From NCBI GenBank assembly GCA_024734495.1, contig JALMQS010000681.1, forward strand, positions 5,209,353 to 5,273,352: a stretch of 64,000 bases of DNA, given 5' to 3'. This stretch comes from Forficula auricularia (Eukaryota > Arthropoda > Insecta > Dermaptera > Forficulidae). Position numbers and translations under genes: made by a program. The notes under the pieces are model-generated. The model was not told where the DNA came from and searched no databases. It worked only from the letters and a program-made list of their open reading frames with translations. Shown piece after piece: positions 54,471-64,000 of the stretch (the stretch's first letter is position 1; every line of letters starts with the position of its first letter).

Positions 54471-55127
54471 AGAACCCGAAGCCGACAATACTTTTAGGCG
54501 AGCACGAAAGAAAATTCCCCAGTCGCATTGTGTTTACTTAAATAAATTTAAATTTTAAAATAGTTTTCTTTTTAGATAATATGTTTGAAAGGGTAGTCAA
54601 TCCAGGGTTGGGACTAGAAGTATAGGTGTTGAAACCAGTGGTGGTTTTTGTTATGAGGATGATTCAGGTGGTTATATAAATTATAAGGATTGAGGGAAGA
54701 ATGGTATTAATTTAAATAGGTCTGGATCCTACAAGTTAGTTAATTCAGATATTAATATGTAGGTTTGCATTCATTTGTAAGATCTGGCATTGATTTGTGG
54801 AACAGTCTATTTATTACTACTTGGGATTATAGTCATTTGTCTCCTATGATGAAATCAATTATAAATTTTGTCAAGTCCTAAAGTCCTAGAGTTGTACAAA
54901 ATTTTATTTAGTTCTCATAAGCAGAGATTAGCTGAGGTAGAGAGAGGTCATACCATCTTTGTTAAGGTTTTGACCAGGTTTCCTCAACAACTTATGGCAA
55001 ATCCCGGGATGGCCAATGCGCCGCTTGCTCCTGGTATCGGGTTTTTACGAGGAATTTGTAAATTACTTTTTGTCTTTTGATGGAAATCTATGGTCATGTT
55101 ATTTGTTAATGAGCATACATTTCTATT
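54471..55127. other. No recognised gene
   Basis: A 70-codon plus-strand frame at 54868-55080 has normal-looking composition but matches nothing that I know. It could be part of the LINE whose tail ends at 55335. Confidence 0.35.
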
Positions 55128-55335
55128 TTTAACGGACTTCAAAAAAGAAGGAGGTTCTCAATTCGACTGAATTTTTTTTATACTTGTTTATTATTTGTAA
55201 AATTATGGTAGTTAATTTGTATTGATGTTTGTTAATGTATTGTAGCTAGATTGTATTGATGTTTTTGGAGGACCTAGCCACCGAGGACTTGTGCCTCTAA
55301 GCAGGTCGAGGAATAAAGATTTATTTATTTATTTA
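55128..55335 (+). mobile_element. LINE tail with ACGGACTTCAAAAAAG terminus fragment
   Basis: AACGGACTTCAAAAAAGAAG then GAGGTTCTCAATTCGACTGA is a solo copy of the end repeated in the 62-63.6 kb palindrome. It is followed by a 3' UTR-like sequence (GGACTTGTGCCTCTAAGCAG, GTCGAGGAATAAAG) ending in (TTTA)n, as LINE 3' ends do. Confidence 0.5.
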
Positions 55336-56214
55336 AATCGGCAATCACGAAAATACGAGAAGTGAGTGAAACTGATTTTACGTAAAAATTCATTGCGACC
55401 AGATAAAGGATAGAGTCTATACATAGAGTCACTGTAAGTGCACTGATCTTCCCTAGCGGGAAAATGACTGAAGCTCCGTCCAGAGCAGGATCCAGGGCAG
55501 GGCAATCCCGACCCCTGCCCGGGTCGGCAAATGGGCTGTAAAATTAACTAGTTTATGAAGAAATTGATTAAACCAAGATTCATTTGAATACTTATGAAAA
55601 ATTATTAAGTGGAATTTAAATAAAATTTGGTTTTAATATGTTTTACGAACTTTTAAGTATAAGTACCCATTCACTTCAAAAATCCTCAAGCATGAGAACG
55701 ACATATGAAGGTTGAGGTATGTATTTTTTAAATAAAAACACGTTTTGAAAGATGAGTAGAGTTTTTGTGTATTAAAGACCAAATCAAAAACCGGACCAAA
55801 AATACTGAGCAATAAAGATAAAATATCAAAATATTTCACGGAAACCGATCACAAGCATAATAAACGCCTGCTTAAAAATGGTTACGCTACTATTATAAAA
55901 GGAAAAGAGGAAGTTGGATTATTTTATTTATTCACTAATTTCCTCCAGGGTGGTTACTAGTGGACTAGAGTGTGTAACATACAATTATTATTTGCCGGGA
56001 CTTTGTGAAAATTGTCCGGTATTGTATGTTGTAAGGTGAGTGGGTAATAATTAAAAAATAGACAACTTTTCTAAACAAATATTTAAATAGCTTCTACAGG
56101 ATGTTTTTAGAAAAACGCTCAAATCCGTCAATTTGGAGTTTCATGCAGTAGGATACACCAGTAATTTTTACTCCTCTTATTTAGATAGGGAATATGGGCC
56201 GAGAGGCATGCGTC
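55336..56214. other. No recognised gene
   Basis: Around 55960-56035 there are CAGGGTGGTTACTAGTGG (hAT-like) and an ACATACAAT ... ATTGTATGT hairpin. No pairable ends. Confidence 0.4.
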
Positions 56215-56250
56215 CCACCACTTCAGCGGGCCACGGGTTGGACAGCACTG
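56215..56250. mobile_element. hAT right-end fragment
   Basis: CACTTCAGCGGGCCACGGGT then TGGACAGCACTG resembles the right end at 18.1 kb (CGCGGACTGGACATCACTG). No matching left end is identified. Confidence 0.5.
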
Positions 56251-56795
56251 TACTGATGATGATGATAAATGATAAATAATATCCTTAGAAAAATAAACTA
56301 ATGAATTATTGAATTCTACATCAAGATAAGTTATTTTATCTTATATGGAGAATATATCAACAAGTGCCGAAATAGGAATCAATAAATGCTGTCAAAAATA
56401 AGGATCTGTGAGCGTCGAATTATCTCTGATTGTATTAAGTAAAAATAATAATAATAATAGTAATATTTTTATAATCTTGTGAGAATGTTTGAATTATTTT
56501 ATTGATAATAAATTTTGATTATCTGAAAACTTCATAGCTATTACTTCAAGCTGAAGAGGATAAAAATATTATCTAGTTAATTTCCCTTGAATTACTATAT
56601 CGAGAGAGTTAAAATAGCTGCCAGAATGATTCTATTTTTGTCTCTAAATTTAGGCAGATATTTACCATAGACACATTTCTGAAGGTATAAGATTTAGCTC
56701 GCAGTCAAAGATATTATGCAGTTTATCCGTAGATTGATAATCTAGCCATTAACGTTTTATTAAAAGTAGAGAAGCATTGGTTAACAGTAAAATCA
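56251..56795. other. AT-rich DNA, nothing recognised
   Basis: No supported features. Confidence 0.45.
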
Positions 56796-56955
56796 GTTTT
56801 TCAAGACCCGCATCCACAGATACCTTCAACTCCGAACCAATCCCTGAAAAATTCTTATTATTTTCACGATACAAGAGTCCACAGCGGACTATAGAGGTTG
56901 TACCTTTTTGGTGCAATTTCTTCTTGTATCAATGTCATTATAAAAAATTAAAAAA
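56796..56955 (+). mobile_element. Jockey-type LINE 3' end fragment
   Basis: CAAGACCCGCATCCACAGAT then ACCTTCAACTC matches the end of the LINE ORF (FKTRIHRYLQL) and is followed by TTGTACCTTTTTGGTGCAAT, the LINE tail. Coding before this is absent. Confidence 0.7.
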
Positions 56956-57299
56956 TACATATAATCGGGATTTTCGAAATAACGATAAGAGTTTCACAAC
57001 AAAATAATTTTGGAAACCAAATCTGCCTTATAGAAAAAGAATCATCAATAAATTTTAGTTTCAATTATCATAATAAAAATTTAACCATTTCCATGATCTA
57101 AAATCGATTTCGATTTTTCTTAGAGAGACTGACTGTCACCAGATACTGTGTGATCTTGGCATGTTTATATCCTTCACGATTTCAGTATGCAAGGAGTATT
57201 GAATTGACGGGGAAAGCCTTATTTATCCCCATTAGAAATGATACTTTTTCAATTTTTCAAGTTTTATGAATAAGAACAAACAGTCATATGAATAAACAA
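56956..57299. other. AT-rich DNA, nothing recognised
   Basis: No supported features. Confidence 0.45.
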
Positions 57300-57542
57300 G
57301 GGAACATCCACAAATTACGTCACACGTTAAGGGGGAGGGTCAACAAAGTGTGACATCGTGTGACAAGGGGGAGGCGAGTCATTAGCTTCGTGACGTCACA
57401 TGTATAAATCTAAAGTATTAAAACTCAACTCTAACGAAAAACTTTAAAATGTCCATGGATCACGGAAGACGATTAAATTTTGGTGAATAGAGCGTAAGGT
57501 GTGTAGTGTCACAGTGAAAGAAATAAAACTCAAAGAGGTTTA

Positions 57543-57594
57543 TACAAACTCAATATATTTCGGATTATTAGTCCATCATCAGGAGTTTACAAGA
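57543..57594 (-). ncRNA. Hammerhead ribozyme-type motif, left PLE arm
   Basis: The minus strand has TTGTAAACTC, CTGATGA, stem II GGA ... TCC, GAAA, TATATT^GAGTTTGTA. Stem I AAACTC pairs with GAGTTT and continues with G-U pairs. The core is intact, and stem III (UAUA) is minimal, as usual for PLE. Confidence 0.7.
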
Positions 57595-58138
57595 CAATAC
57601 TAATAATAATTGAACGAGTGGTCGCCATTCTTGACATTCAAATCATGGTTCCCAATATAACAAAATATAACATTCAAATCTTACACAAGAAAAACACCAA
57701 TGAAAATTTAAAATTTAAAAAATTTAAAAAAATTGTTTTACAAAGATTTTTCTTTTTTAATTATAAAATATATAAATGTAAATATAAGAAATCTAAGTAA
57801 ATATGAATATTAATATAAATAAAAATTACAAGTATAAATATAAAGTCTTTTTAGAATTGAATTAGAAAGTAAAATTACAATTTTAAGTCATAGACACAAA
57901 ATTAATTATAAATATCAGTTTACAAATAAGCCTAAATAACATATAGAGATGAAGAATTAAGATAAAATATAATAGGGATAAATTAGATGAGATAAATTAC
58001 AATATACAACAATTTTTGTGGTTATCTCATATATCAAACTGTCATTTATTTTAAAGACTGAAGGCGCGTGATTTGAATTTAATTTTGATTGTAATTTGGG
58101 AAATAGTATATATTTGAGAGAGACTGAGGTTAAGTTTT

Positions 58139-58600
58139 TTAATTTTTGTTAATTAGTAGATCTATTATTGTGGAATTTCTAATGTCCTGCTGGTTATTGA
58201 GAATTTTATCTTTTTCAATTATAGCTTTCTTAATTTCGGTTGATTCTAACAGGTCTAGTTTTCGGCTTTTAGAGGCAAAGTGTAGTGGTATAGGATTTTG
58301 GGGTGAAGGTGAGTGATTGTTTTCAATAAGGTGGTCTGCGAAGGCGGAGGTTGGATCACTCTGTATGGTGTCTGATTGCAACTTTCTTAACGAACTCAAA
58401 TGTTCTTTATACCGGGTTTTGAAAGTTCTGCCCGTCTGACCAATATAAAACGAGTCGCAGTCTTGACATTCAAGTTTATAAACACCAGATTTCTCCTTTG
58501 GGTCAATTTTATCAAGTTTATTATTAACTAATATAGATGACAGGTTAAAGTTGTTATATAATGCTGGGGTGATACCCTGTTTGTGTAAAAAAGTGACTAT
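58139..58600 (-). pseudogene. PLE C-terminal GIY-YIG endonuclease domain
   Basis: The open minus-strand frame runs from about 58600 to the stop at 58139. In order: FLHKQGITPALYNNFNL, the linker NNKLDKIDPKEKSG, then VYKLECQDCDSFYIGQTGR, followed by FKTRYKEHLSSLRK and a C-terminal ADHLIENNHSPS ... NSTIIDLLINKN segment. VYKLEC.DC....YIGQTGR..K.R..EH is the GIY-YIG nuclease of Penelope-like elements, including the Y, the YIG box and the Arg. The nuclease nicks target DNA to prime reverse transcription. No RT domain lies upstream (the frame closes with a stop near 58600), so the copy is 5' truncated. The frame is uninterrupted through the domain. The arm from 58139 to 58433 is duplicated in the right arm with a 2-base deletion. 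Confidence 0.85.
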
Positions 58601-58748
58601 TGGTCATTATTTAAATTGATCAGAGATGAAGCGCCAAGTTTTCTATAAATTATGTCATGTTTGAGGGGGAGGTGGTCCAATTAGGGCCAGGTGCTCTTTC
58701 TTGAAATGTTAGTTTTTCGGAGGATATTTTTTTATTATGCTTGAGGGG

Positions 58749-59036
58749 CAGAACTTTCAAAACCCGGTATAAAGAACATTTGAGTTCGTTAAGAAAGGCA
58801 ATCAGACACCATACAGAGTGATCCAACCTCCGCCTTCGCGACCACCTTATTGAAAACAATCACTCACCTTCACCCCAAAATCCTATACCACTACACTTTG
58901 CCTCTAAAAGCCGAAAACTAGACCTGTTAGAATCAACCGAAATTAAGAAAGCTATAATTGAAAAAGATAAAATTCTCAATAACCAGCAGGACATTAGAAA
59001 TTCCACAATAATAGATCTACTAATTAACAAAAATTA
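58749..59036 (+). pseudogene. Broken duplicate of the PLE C-terminus
   Basis: This is the plus-strand inverse of 58139-58430. It starts inside the GIY-YIG domain (TFKTRYKEHLSSLRK). A 2-base deletion (AAAGGCAATC where the other arm has AAAGTTGCAATC) shifts the frame to a stop shortly after. The later segment (ENNHSPS, STIIDLLINKN) survives in another frame. The Y-x-C and YIG boxes are missing because the arm begins downstream of them. Confidence 0.85.
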
Positions 59037-59583
59037 AAAAACTTAACCTCAGTCTCTCTCAAATATATACTATTTCCCAAATTACAATCAAAATTAAATT
59101 CAAATCACGCGCCTTCAGTCTTTAAAATAAATGACAGTTTGATATATGAGATAACCACAAAAATTGTTGTATATTGTAATTTATCTCATCTAATTTATCC
59201 CTATTATAGTTTATCTTAATTCTTCATCTCTATATGTTATTTAGGCTTATTTGTAAACTGATATTTATAATTAATTTTGTGTCTATGACTTAAAATTGTA
59301 ATTTTACTTTCTAATTCAATTCTAAAAAGACTTTATATTTATACTTGTAATTTTTATTTATATTAATATTCATATTTACTTAGATTTCTTATATTTACAT
59401 TTATATATTTTATAATTAAAAAAGAAAAATCTTTGTAAAACAATTTTTTTAAATTTTTTTAAATTTTAAATTTTCATTGGTGTTTTTCTTGTGTAAGATT
59501 TGAATGTTATATTTTGTTATATTGGGAACCATGATTTGAATGTCAAGAATGGCGACCACTCGTTCAATTATTATTAGTATTGT

Positions 59584-59633
59584 CTTGTAAACTCCTGATG
59601 ATGGACTAATAATCCGAAATATATTGAGTTTGT
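59584..59633 (+). ncRNA. Hammerhead ribozyme-type motif, right PLE arm
   Basis: The same sequence as the left-arm motif in opposite orientation: CTGATGATGGACTAATAATC then CGAAATATATTGAGTTTG. The conserved boxes are unchanged between arms even though the protein-coding part has decayed in the right arm. Confidence 0.7.
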
Positions 59634-60379
59634 ATAAACCTCTTTGAGTTTTATTTCATTCACTGTGAAACTACACACCCTTTACTCTATTAACTAACAT
59701 CATGTTTCACCTAAAACCTACACCACTTTCCATAAGTAGATTAAATTTTGTATCGTTCATTTGATTTATGTTTTGTAAAATTTCTAAAATGCTTGATTTA
59801 TTATTGATTTTATGAAAAAAGATTTCAAATAGAAATAAATAAATGATTTTGAAAGGGCTGTTTTAATTTAATAATTTCTTAATTTAAAATTGCAAAATAT
59901 GTGACTTCATACCAGGGGAGGGGGATCACACAAATGTGACCACCTGTGATAAGGACGGGGGGTTCCAAAAATCATGAAATTCGTATGTCGTAATTTATGG
60001 ATGGCCGCCAATGACAAAAAAAAAAAAATATATGTTAAAACAAATAATTTGAACATTTGAAATAATCTTGATTTAGAAATATAATATTTTTTGGATTGTG
60101 GAAAAGTAATGTTATTCAAAAGTCTTTTTTTACTCATAGAAGGTTATTTATAAACTGCTTGGGTTTAGAAAAAAGATATCATAGTTGTAAATATTTTAGA
60201 GAGCAGATAAATCAAAAACATTACCCTGTGACCGGTTAATATGATTAGTTTTATTGAGCCTTCCTTATTTAAATTCCTATTAAATATTTAAAGCAGGCAA
60301 GGGCATCAGCGGACCAGGATCGAATGGTGGATCCCAATTTTAATCTAACCTTTAGTAAACACGCTAAAATATATAAACC

Positions 60380-60560
60380 TATTGATAGAGATTTTCTTTA
60401 GGAGACGGACTGGTATAAATATGCAATTGGATGTTGATGAAAGCAGTCCACGGTGGTTGTAAAAAATAAGACTATAGAGGTTTTATTATTTTACATTTAT
60501 TTGTTTAACCGACGTTTCGGAGATTTATTCTCTCCTTCTTCAGGGTCTATATAATTGAGG
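60380..60560 (-). mobile_element. PLE terminal segment with hammerhead (copy 1)
   Basis: The hairpin pair GGACTGGTATAAATATGC ... AAAGCAGTCCA (60411-60455) is followed by ACCGACGTTTCGGAGATTTA on the plus strand, i.e. a minus-strand hammerhead. It is paralogous to 61320-61455. No PLE ORF is attached. Confidence 0.65.
60505..60550 (-). ncRNA. Hammerhead ribozyme-type motif
   Basis: The minus strand has GACC, CTGAAGA, stem II GGAGA ... TCTCC, GAAA, CGTC^GGTT. Position 7 of the core is variable in hammerheads, so CTGAAGA fits CUGANGA. Stem I is GACC/GGTT with one wobble pair, weaker than at 61.4 kb. Confidence 0.65.
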
Positions 60561-60970
60561 GGAAGACGAACATTAATTAGTATTGGGATTTTCACAAATC
60601 ATTCATAATATAAAAACAATATACACAAAACAAAAATAATAATCATAAATCTACTTACAACAAAAAGTCAATGAAAGTAGTTCAAAAAATAGTTACTTTC
60701 TGTCTCCTTTGACAATGCCAAAAAAACATTATAAAAATTCTTTTTCATCTCGAATAGAAAACAGTAAAAAGCAATTGATGATCCATATGTTAATGAGATA
60801 TATATAAATGAATGAATGTATAACATGTCCCCACCAATCATTGGATGCGCAGAATATCGTTGCGCATATCGGTATAGTTGTTGGTTTTTTTTTAAATTTA
60901 TATTACAATTATTTACAAATTTATAAATATGGTCATTATCAGTCCCAAAATTTTTACAAAATATATACAA

Positions 60971-61001
<31 letters not shown>

Positions 61002-61314
61002 CCTTTTAAAAAAACATAGTTCGGAACGTCATTAATATATTTACATATTATTAATATTTTTTTTTTTTTTTTTTTAATTAAATTCGTCACAGGAGTTTTA
61101 AATTATTAATCAAGCCATCCCAGCAAATACTCATTATAAACCTAACTTACCCAGAGCCTTGGATGTCAAATTCAATAATGAAATCGAAAAATCTGTGTAC
61201 CAATTGTATAATTATAAAATTAATTACAATTGTCTTGAGTTTTTTACATCATTTTGAATTTTAATTCTAAATGCGTCTTTGAGTGATGGTAGAATACATT
61301 ATATAACATTGGAG
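60561..61314. other. No recognised gene; poly-T tracts
   Basis: It includes T-runs at 60978-61000 and 61059-61074. The 140-codon minus-strand frame is a lysine-rich artefact of these runs. Confidence 0.6.
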
Positions 61315-61455
61315 TAATTTTTGGAGACGGACTGATAAGTGAATTAAGTGGATATTGATGAGGCAGTCCAAAAAAGAAGAAGATAATTTACACTATCTTT
61401 TTATTCATAAAACCGACGTTTCGGAGGCTATTCCCTCCTTCTTCAGGGTTTTGAA
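61315..61455 (-). mobile_element. PLE terminal segment with hammerhead (copy 2)
   Basis: GGAGACGGACTGATAAGTG ... GAGGCAGTCCA and the following AACCGACGTTTCGGAGG are the same arrangement as 60.4 kb. Both copies point the same way and lie about 0.9 kb apart with no PLE coding between them. Confidence 0.65.
61409..61452 (-). ncRNA. Best-formed hammerhead ribozyme-type motif
   Basis: The minus strand has AAAACC, CTGAAGA, stem II GGAGG (GAATAG) CCTCC, GAAA, CGTC^, GGTTTT. Stem I is a perfect 6-bp AAAACC/GGTTTT, stem II a perfect 5 bp, and the cleavage triplet is GUC. All core boxes are present. Confidence 0.8.
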
Positions 61456-61615
61456 AAGTCAGTGAAGGAAATCCAATGCGGCATTCCCCTCTGTCTCCTC
61501 TTTCAGTGGCAGATATAACCTAGCTCTCTAGAAATTTTAATTATGTTTCTAATTTTTAATTTTATTATATTGTTCACCTAAATAAATTTCCAGATCATCA
61601 TTCTGACCTCTAAAG

Positions 61616-61942
61616 CAGTGTACTTCAACCTTTGACATCCCGCGGAATTCTTTTTTGAGACAATTTTTTATGGAACCCTTCGTTAAGTAGCACACACAGA
61701 TTTGATTTTTTATTCGGGGGGGGGGGGGGGTGTCGTATTACATATTACATGTTATGAACAAGATGCGTCCCTACCTTTGTTATAAAAATTTTAAATAAGA
61801 TATAATTTTGCATTTATTCAAAAAAAAGATCTCTCTATTTGTGAACCCGGGTTAATGTTTGAATTTTATCATTGACCCCGGAACCCCTAAAGCGTTTGAG
61901 TGGAACCCTACTGTTCCGCGGTACACAGGAAGAAGAACTCTA
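61616..61942. mobile_element. hAT-type MITE
   Basis: The left end CAGTGTACTTCAACCTTTGA and the right end reading inward AGTTCTTCTTCCTGTGTACC are of hAT type. CTCTAAAG (61608-61615) and CTCTAAAA (61943-61950) are an 8-bp duplication with one mismatch. A G-run of 13 sits inside. No transposase is present. Confidence 0.7.
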
Positions 61943-62081
61943 CTCTAAAATATCAACAAGAAAAAGATTAATAGATTTTTTAAAAAACCCAAGTTTTTAA
62001 ATAAATCTCGTTTTTTGAGAAATATTATTCTTTTTACGGGAAAGGTTTCGCTTTTTTCGCTGAATAAATTAGTTATATTAT

Positions 62082-63647
62082 AAAATAATTTTTAAGAAAA
62101 AATAAAAACCGACTTCAAAAAATTAAATGCAACAAATAAAATACACTAAAAGGTATAAAATAATTATTATCTTATTTAGTTACAACTAAACGACGAAATA
62201 TTAACATGAAATTACTTTTTGAAGTCGGTGCCAAACAAACTATACCTATAAGCGAGCATACCCTCCAAACGTACTAAGTAAGATCCGTCGAGTGCGATTC
62301 ATAAAAGGTATATGTTTGGCACCAACTTCAAAAAGTAATTTCATGTTAATATTTCGTCGTTTAGTTGTAACTAAATAAGATAATAATTATTTTATACCTT
62401 TTAGTGTATTTTATTTGTTGCATTTAATTTTTTGAAGTCGGTTTTATTTTTTCTTAAAAATTATTTTATTTTTCTCTTTTTAGTGATGTTATTAATAGTG
62501 ATCATATCATCAGAACTTGATCAAATTAATATGACACCATCCCTAAGACACCCCCTATCGGATAAAAAAAGAACCATCGAAATCGGTTCATAAACAAAGG
62601 AGTTAGGTCTAAACAAACCTAATAAAAAAGGTCTAATACCTATGAAAAAAAACGAAAAAAATGGGACCAATCGGAAGCTAGACTGGACCCAATGCAAAAA
62701 AAATTTTCAAAATCGGTTGAGAATTGGCGGAGATATGAGGTAACATAGGCACAAAAAAAAAAAAATTCAATCGAATAGAGAACCTCCTCCTTTTTTGAAG
62801 TCGGTTAATAAAGGAAAGAAAATTTTGAAAAACTTAAGAAAATTTTGAAAATTTAAAATACTAGGTAGGTTTATATAATTAGTTTTATTGAGCCTTCCTT
62901 TAATCTACCTAGTATTTTTAACCGACTTCAAAAAAGGAGGAGGTTCTCTATTCGACTGAATTTTTTTTTTTTTTGTGCCTATGTTACCTCATATCTCCGC
63001 CAATTGTCAACCGATTTTGAAAAAAAATTTTGCATTGGGTCCAGTCTAGCTTCTGATAGGTCACATTTTTTTCGTTTTTTTTTCATAGGTATTAGACCTT
63101 TTTTATTTGGTTTGTTTAGACCTAACCTCTTTGTTTATGAACCGATTTCGATGGTTCTTTTTTTATCCGATAGGGGGTGTCTTGGGGATGGTGCCATATT
63201 AATTTGATCAAGTTCTGATGATACGATCACTATTAATAACATCACTAAAAAGAGAAAAATAAAAATAATTTTTAAGAAAAAAATAAAAACCGACTTCAAA
63301 AAATTAAATGCAACAAATAAAATACACTAAAAGGTATAAAATAATTATTATCTTATTTAGTTACAACTAAACGACGAAATATTAACATGAAATTACTTTT
63401 TGAAGTCGGTGCCAAACATATACCTTTTATGAATCGCACTCGACGGATCTTACTTAGTACGTTTGGAAGTTATGCTCGCTTATAGGTATAGTTTGTTTGG
63501 TATCGACTTCAAAAAGTAATTTCATGTTAATATTTCGTCGTTTAGTTGTAACTAAATAAGATAATAATTATTTTATACCTTTTAGTGTATTTTATTTGTT
63601 GCATTTAATTTTTTGAAGTCGGTTTTTATTTTCTTAAAAATTATTTT
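62082..63647. repeat. 1.57-kb nested palindrome (ACCGACTTCAAAAA family)
   Basis: The left arm 62082-62807 and right arm 62919-63647 are inverted with few differences. Within each arm, 62108-62445 and the mirrored 63285-63625 are themselves palindromes of about 130-bp arms (ACCGACTTCAAAAAATTAAA ... inverse) around a 75-bp loop. The 111-bp central spacer has a 12-bp hairpin (AATACTAGGTAG/CTACCTAGTATT). Inner arm ends carry ACCGACTTCAAAAAAGGAGG then AGGTTCTCTATTCGACTG, a repeat end also found solo at 55128. No ORF of significance. Confidence 0.9.
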
Positions 63648-63702
63648 GTATATTTTAAATTTTAAAAAGTTTCTTAAATTTGTCAAAATTGTCTTTACTT
63701 TA

Positions 63703-63738
63703 TTTAAAATGTTTCACCAAGAACCCACACCATTCTCC
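63703..63738 (-). repeat. Terminal motif beside the nested palindrome
   Basis: The minus strand reads GGAGAATGGTGTGGGTTCTT then GGTGAAACATTTTAAAT, the fullest copy of the motif seen at 12.86, 26.55, 47.06 and 59.7 kb. It points inward to the palindrome, as in the others. Confidence 0.8.
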
Positions 63739-64000
63739 TTAACAAAATAGTTATTTTCTATTTTTTTTTTTTTATTCAATCATGTAAACTTATCTAGCTG
63801 TCGAACAATTTTATTTGCAGACAAGTTAATTCTCTCTGGTTTAAAGATATTTTGAATCAATTAAAGTTGTAAGATAACCCTATGGTGAACAGTATTTCAA
63901 AGATATTTAAAATATAAAAATGTGTTCTGGTCAAATAAGATCCAAAACCAGTAGTCTAAGGGTAAAAAAATTATTAGAACAATAAGTTAGGAGACTATAC
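63739..64000. other. AT-rich DNA to window end
   Basis: A T-run at 63761-63772; nothing else recognised. Confidence 0.5.

Larger units (their letters stand above)
57482..59738. mobile_element. Palindromic Penelope-like element insertion
   Basis: It is flanked by GATTAAATTTT at 57471-57481 and 59739-59749, an 11-bp target-site duplication; the 49.8-kb relative holds the uninterrupted site (GATTATTAAATTTCGTATCG). Inside, arms 57486-58433 and 58746-59691 (about 947 bp each) are inverted and very similar, separated by a 312-bp unique spacer. Each arm carries the 3' coding end of a PLE and a hammerhead, with both 3' ends outward. The right edge has the recurrent terminal motif (59700-59733, minus). 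Confidence 0.9.
57300..60008. mobile_element. Harbinger-like element hosting a PLE insertion
   Basis: The left end GGGAACATCCACAAATTACG and the right end CGTAATTTATGGATGGCCGC are inverted relatives of the 49.3-kb element ends. The flanks are CAA on both sides (57297-57299 and 60009-60011), a 3-bp duplication. Without the PLE insertion (57482-59738) the element would be about 450 bp. Confidence 0.75.

Noticed and set aside
60668..61090. 140-codon minus-strand frame
   Set aside because: Two poly-T tracts read as poly-lysine keep it open; no family resemblance.

Overview
This window is AT-rich animal DNA made almost entirely of transposable elements and their debris. I found no host protein gene and no functional RNA gene. 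There is no operon structure, no long host ORF and no clean exon series. The Jockey-type LINE, the Penelope-like elements with hammerhead motifs, the Tc1/mariner, hAT and Harbinger-like elements and the Helitrons together suggest an arthropod. The flavour of the LINE reverse transcriptase recalls crustacean copies, but that is an inference from memory and not something I could test. Layout: 0-9 kb holds degraded Jockey-type LINE copies, a CR1/L2-like LINE 3' end (4.3-5.2 kb) and several terminal-inverted-repeat (TIR) elements. 9-18 kb holds small hAT and mariner-like elements, more LINE debris, a Penelope-like remnant and a 1.9-kb hAT with an exact 8-bp target duplication. 18-29 kb is mostly featureless AT-rich DNA with a 38-bp tandem repeat, MITEs, a tiny Helitron and a perfect-looking palindrome. 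29.1-30.8 kb is the best LINE copy (RT motifs GVPQGS and YADD), interrupted by a tRNA-headed SINE that carries the LINE's own 3' tail. 32.7-37.6 kb is a young non-autonomous LTR element with near-identical ~1-kb LTRs; its single long ORF is a hendecad coiled coil with a C-terminal membrane segment. 38.9-43.7 kb holds a hammerhead-bearing inverted-repeat element, SINEs, a Helitron candidate and a 1.23-kb mariner. 47-51 kb holds a palindrome and a Harbinger-like element carrying both a hAT and a Helitron. 57.3-60.0 kb is a second Harbinger-like copy holding a ~2.26-kb palindromic Penelope-like (PLE) insertion with a GIY-YIG coding region. 60-64 kb holds two more PLE hammerhead motifs, a hAT and a 1.57-kb palindrome whose arms are themselves palindromes. 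The most interesting signals are these. First, at least six hammerhead-ribozyme-type motifs with readable cores lie in PLE-like repeats. Second, an asymmetric terminal motif (a GTGGTGT...GGTGAAACATTTTAA type) recurs five times and abuts a long palindrome in four of them. Third, related copies in the window provide empty sites that fix the exact ends of two Helitrons and of the PLE insertion. Fourth, the LTR element carries a coiled-coil/membrane ORF but no pol. Fifth, one sequence module is shared by several element types with unrelated ends.
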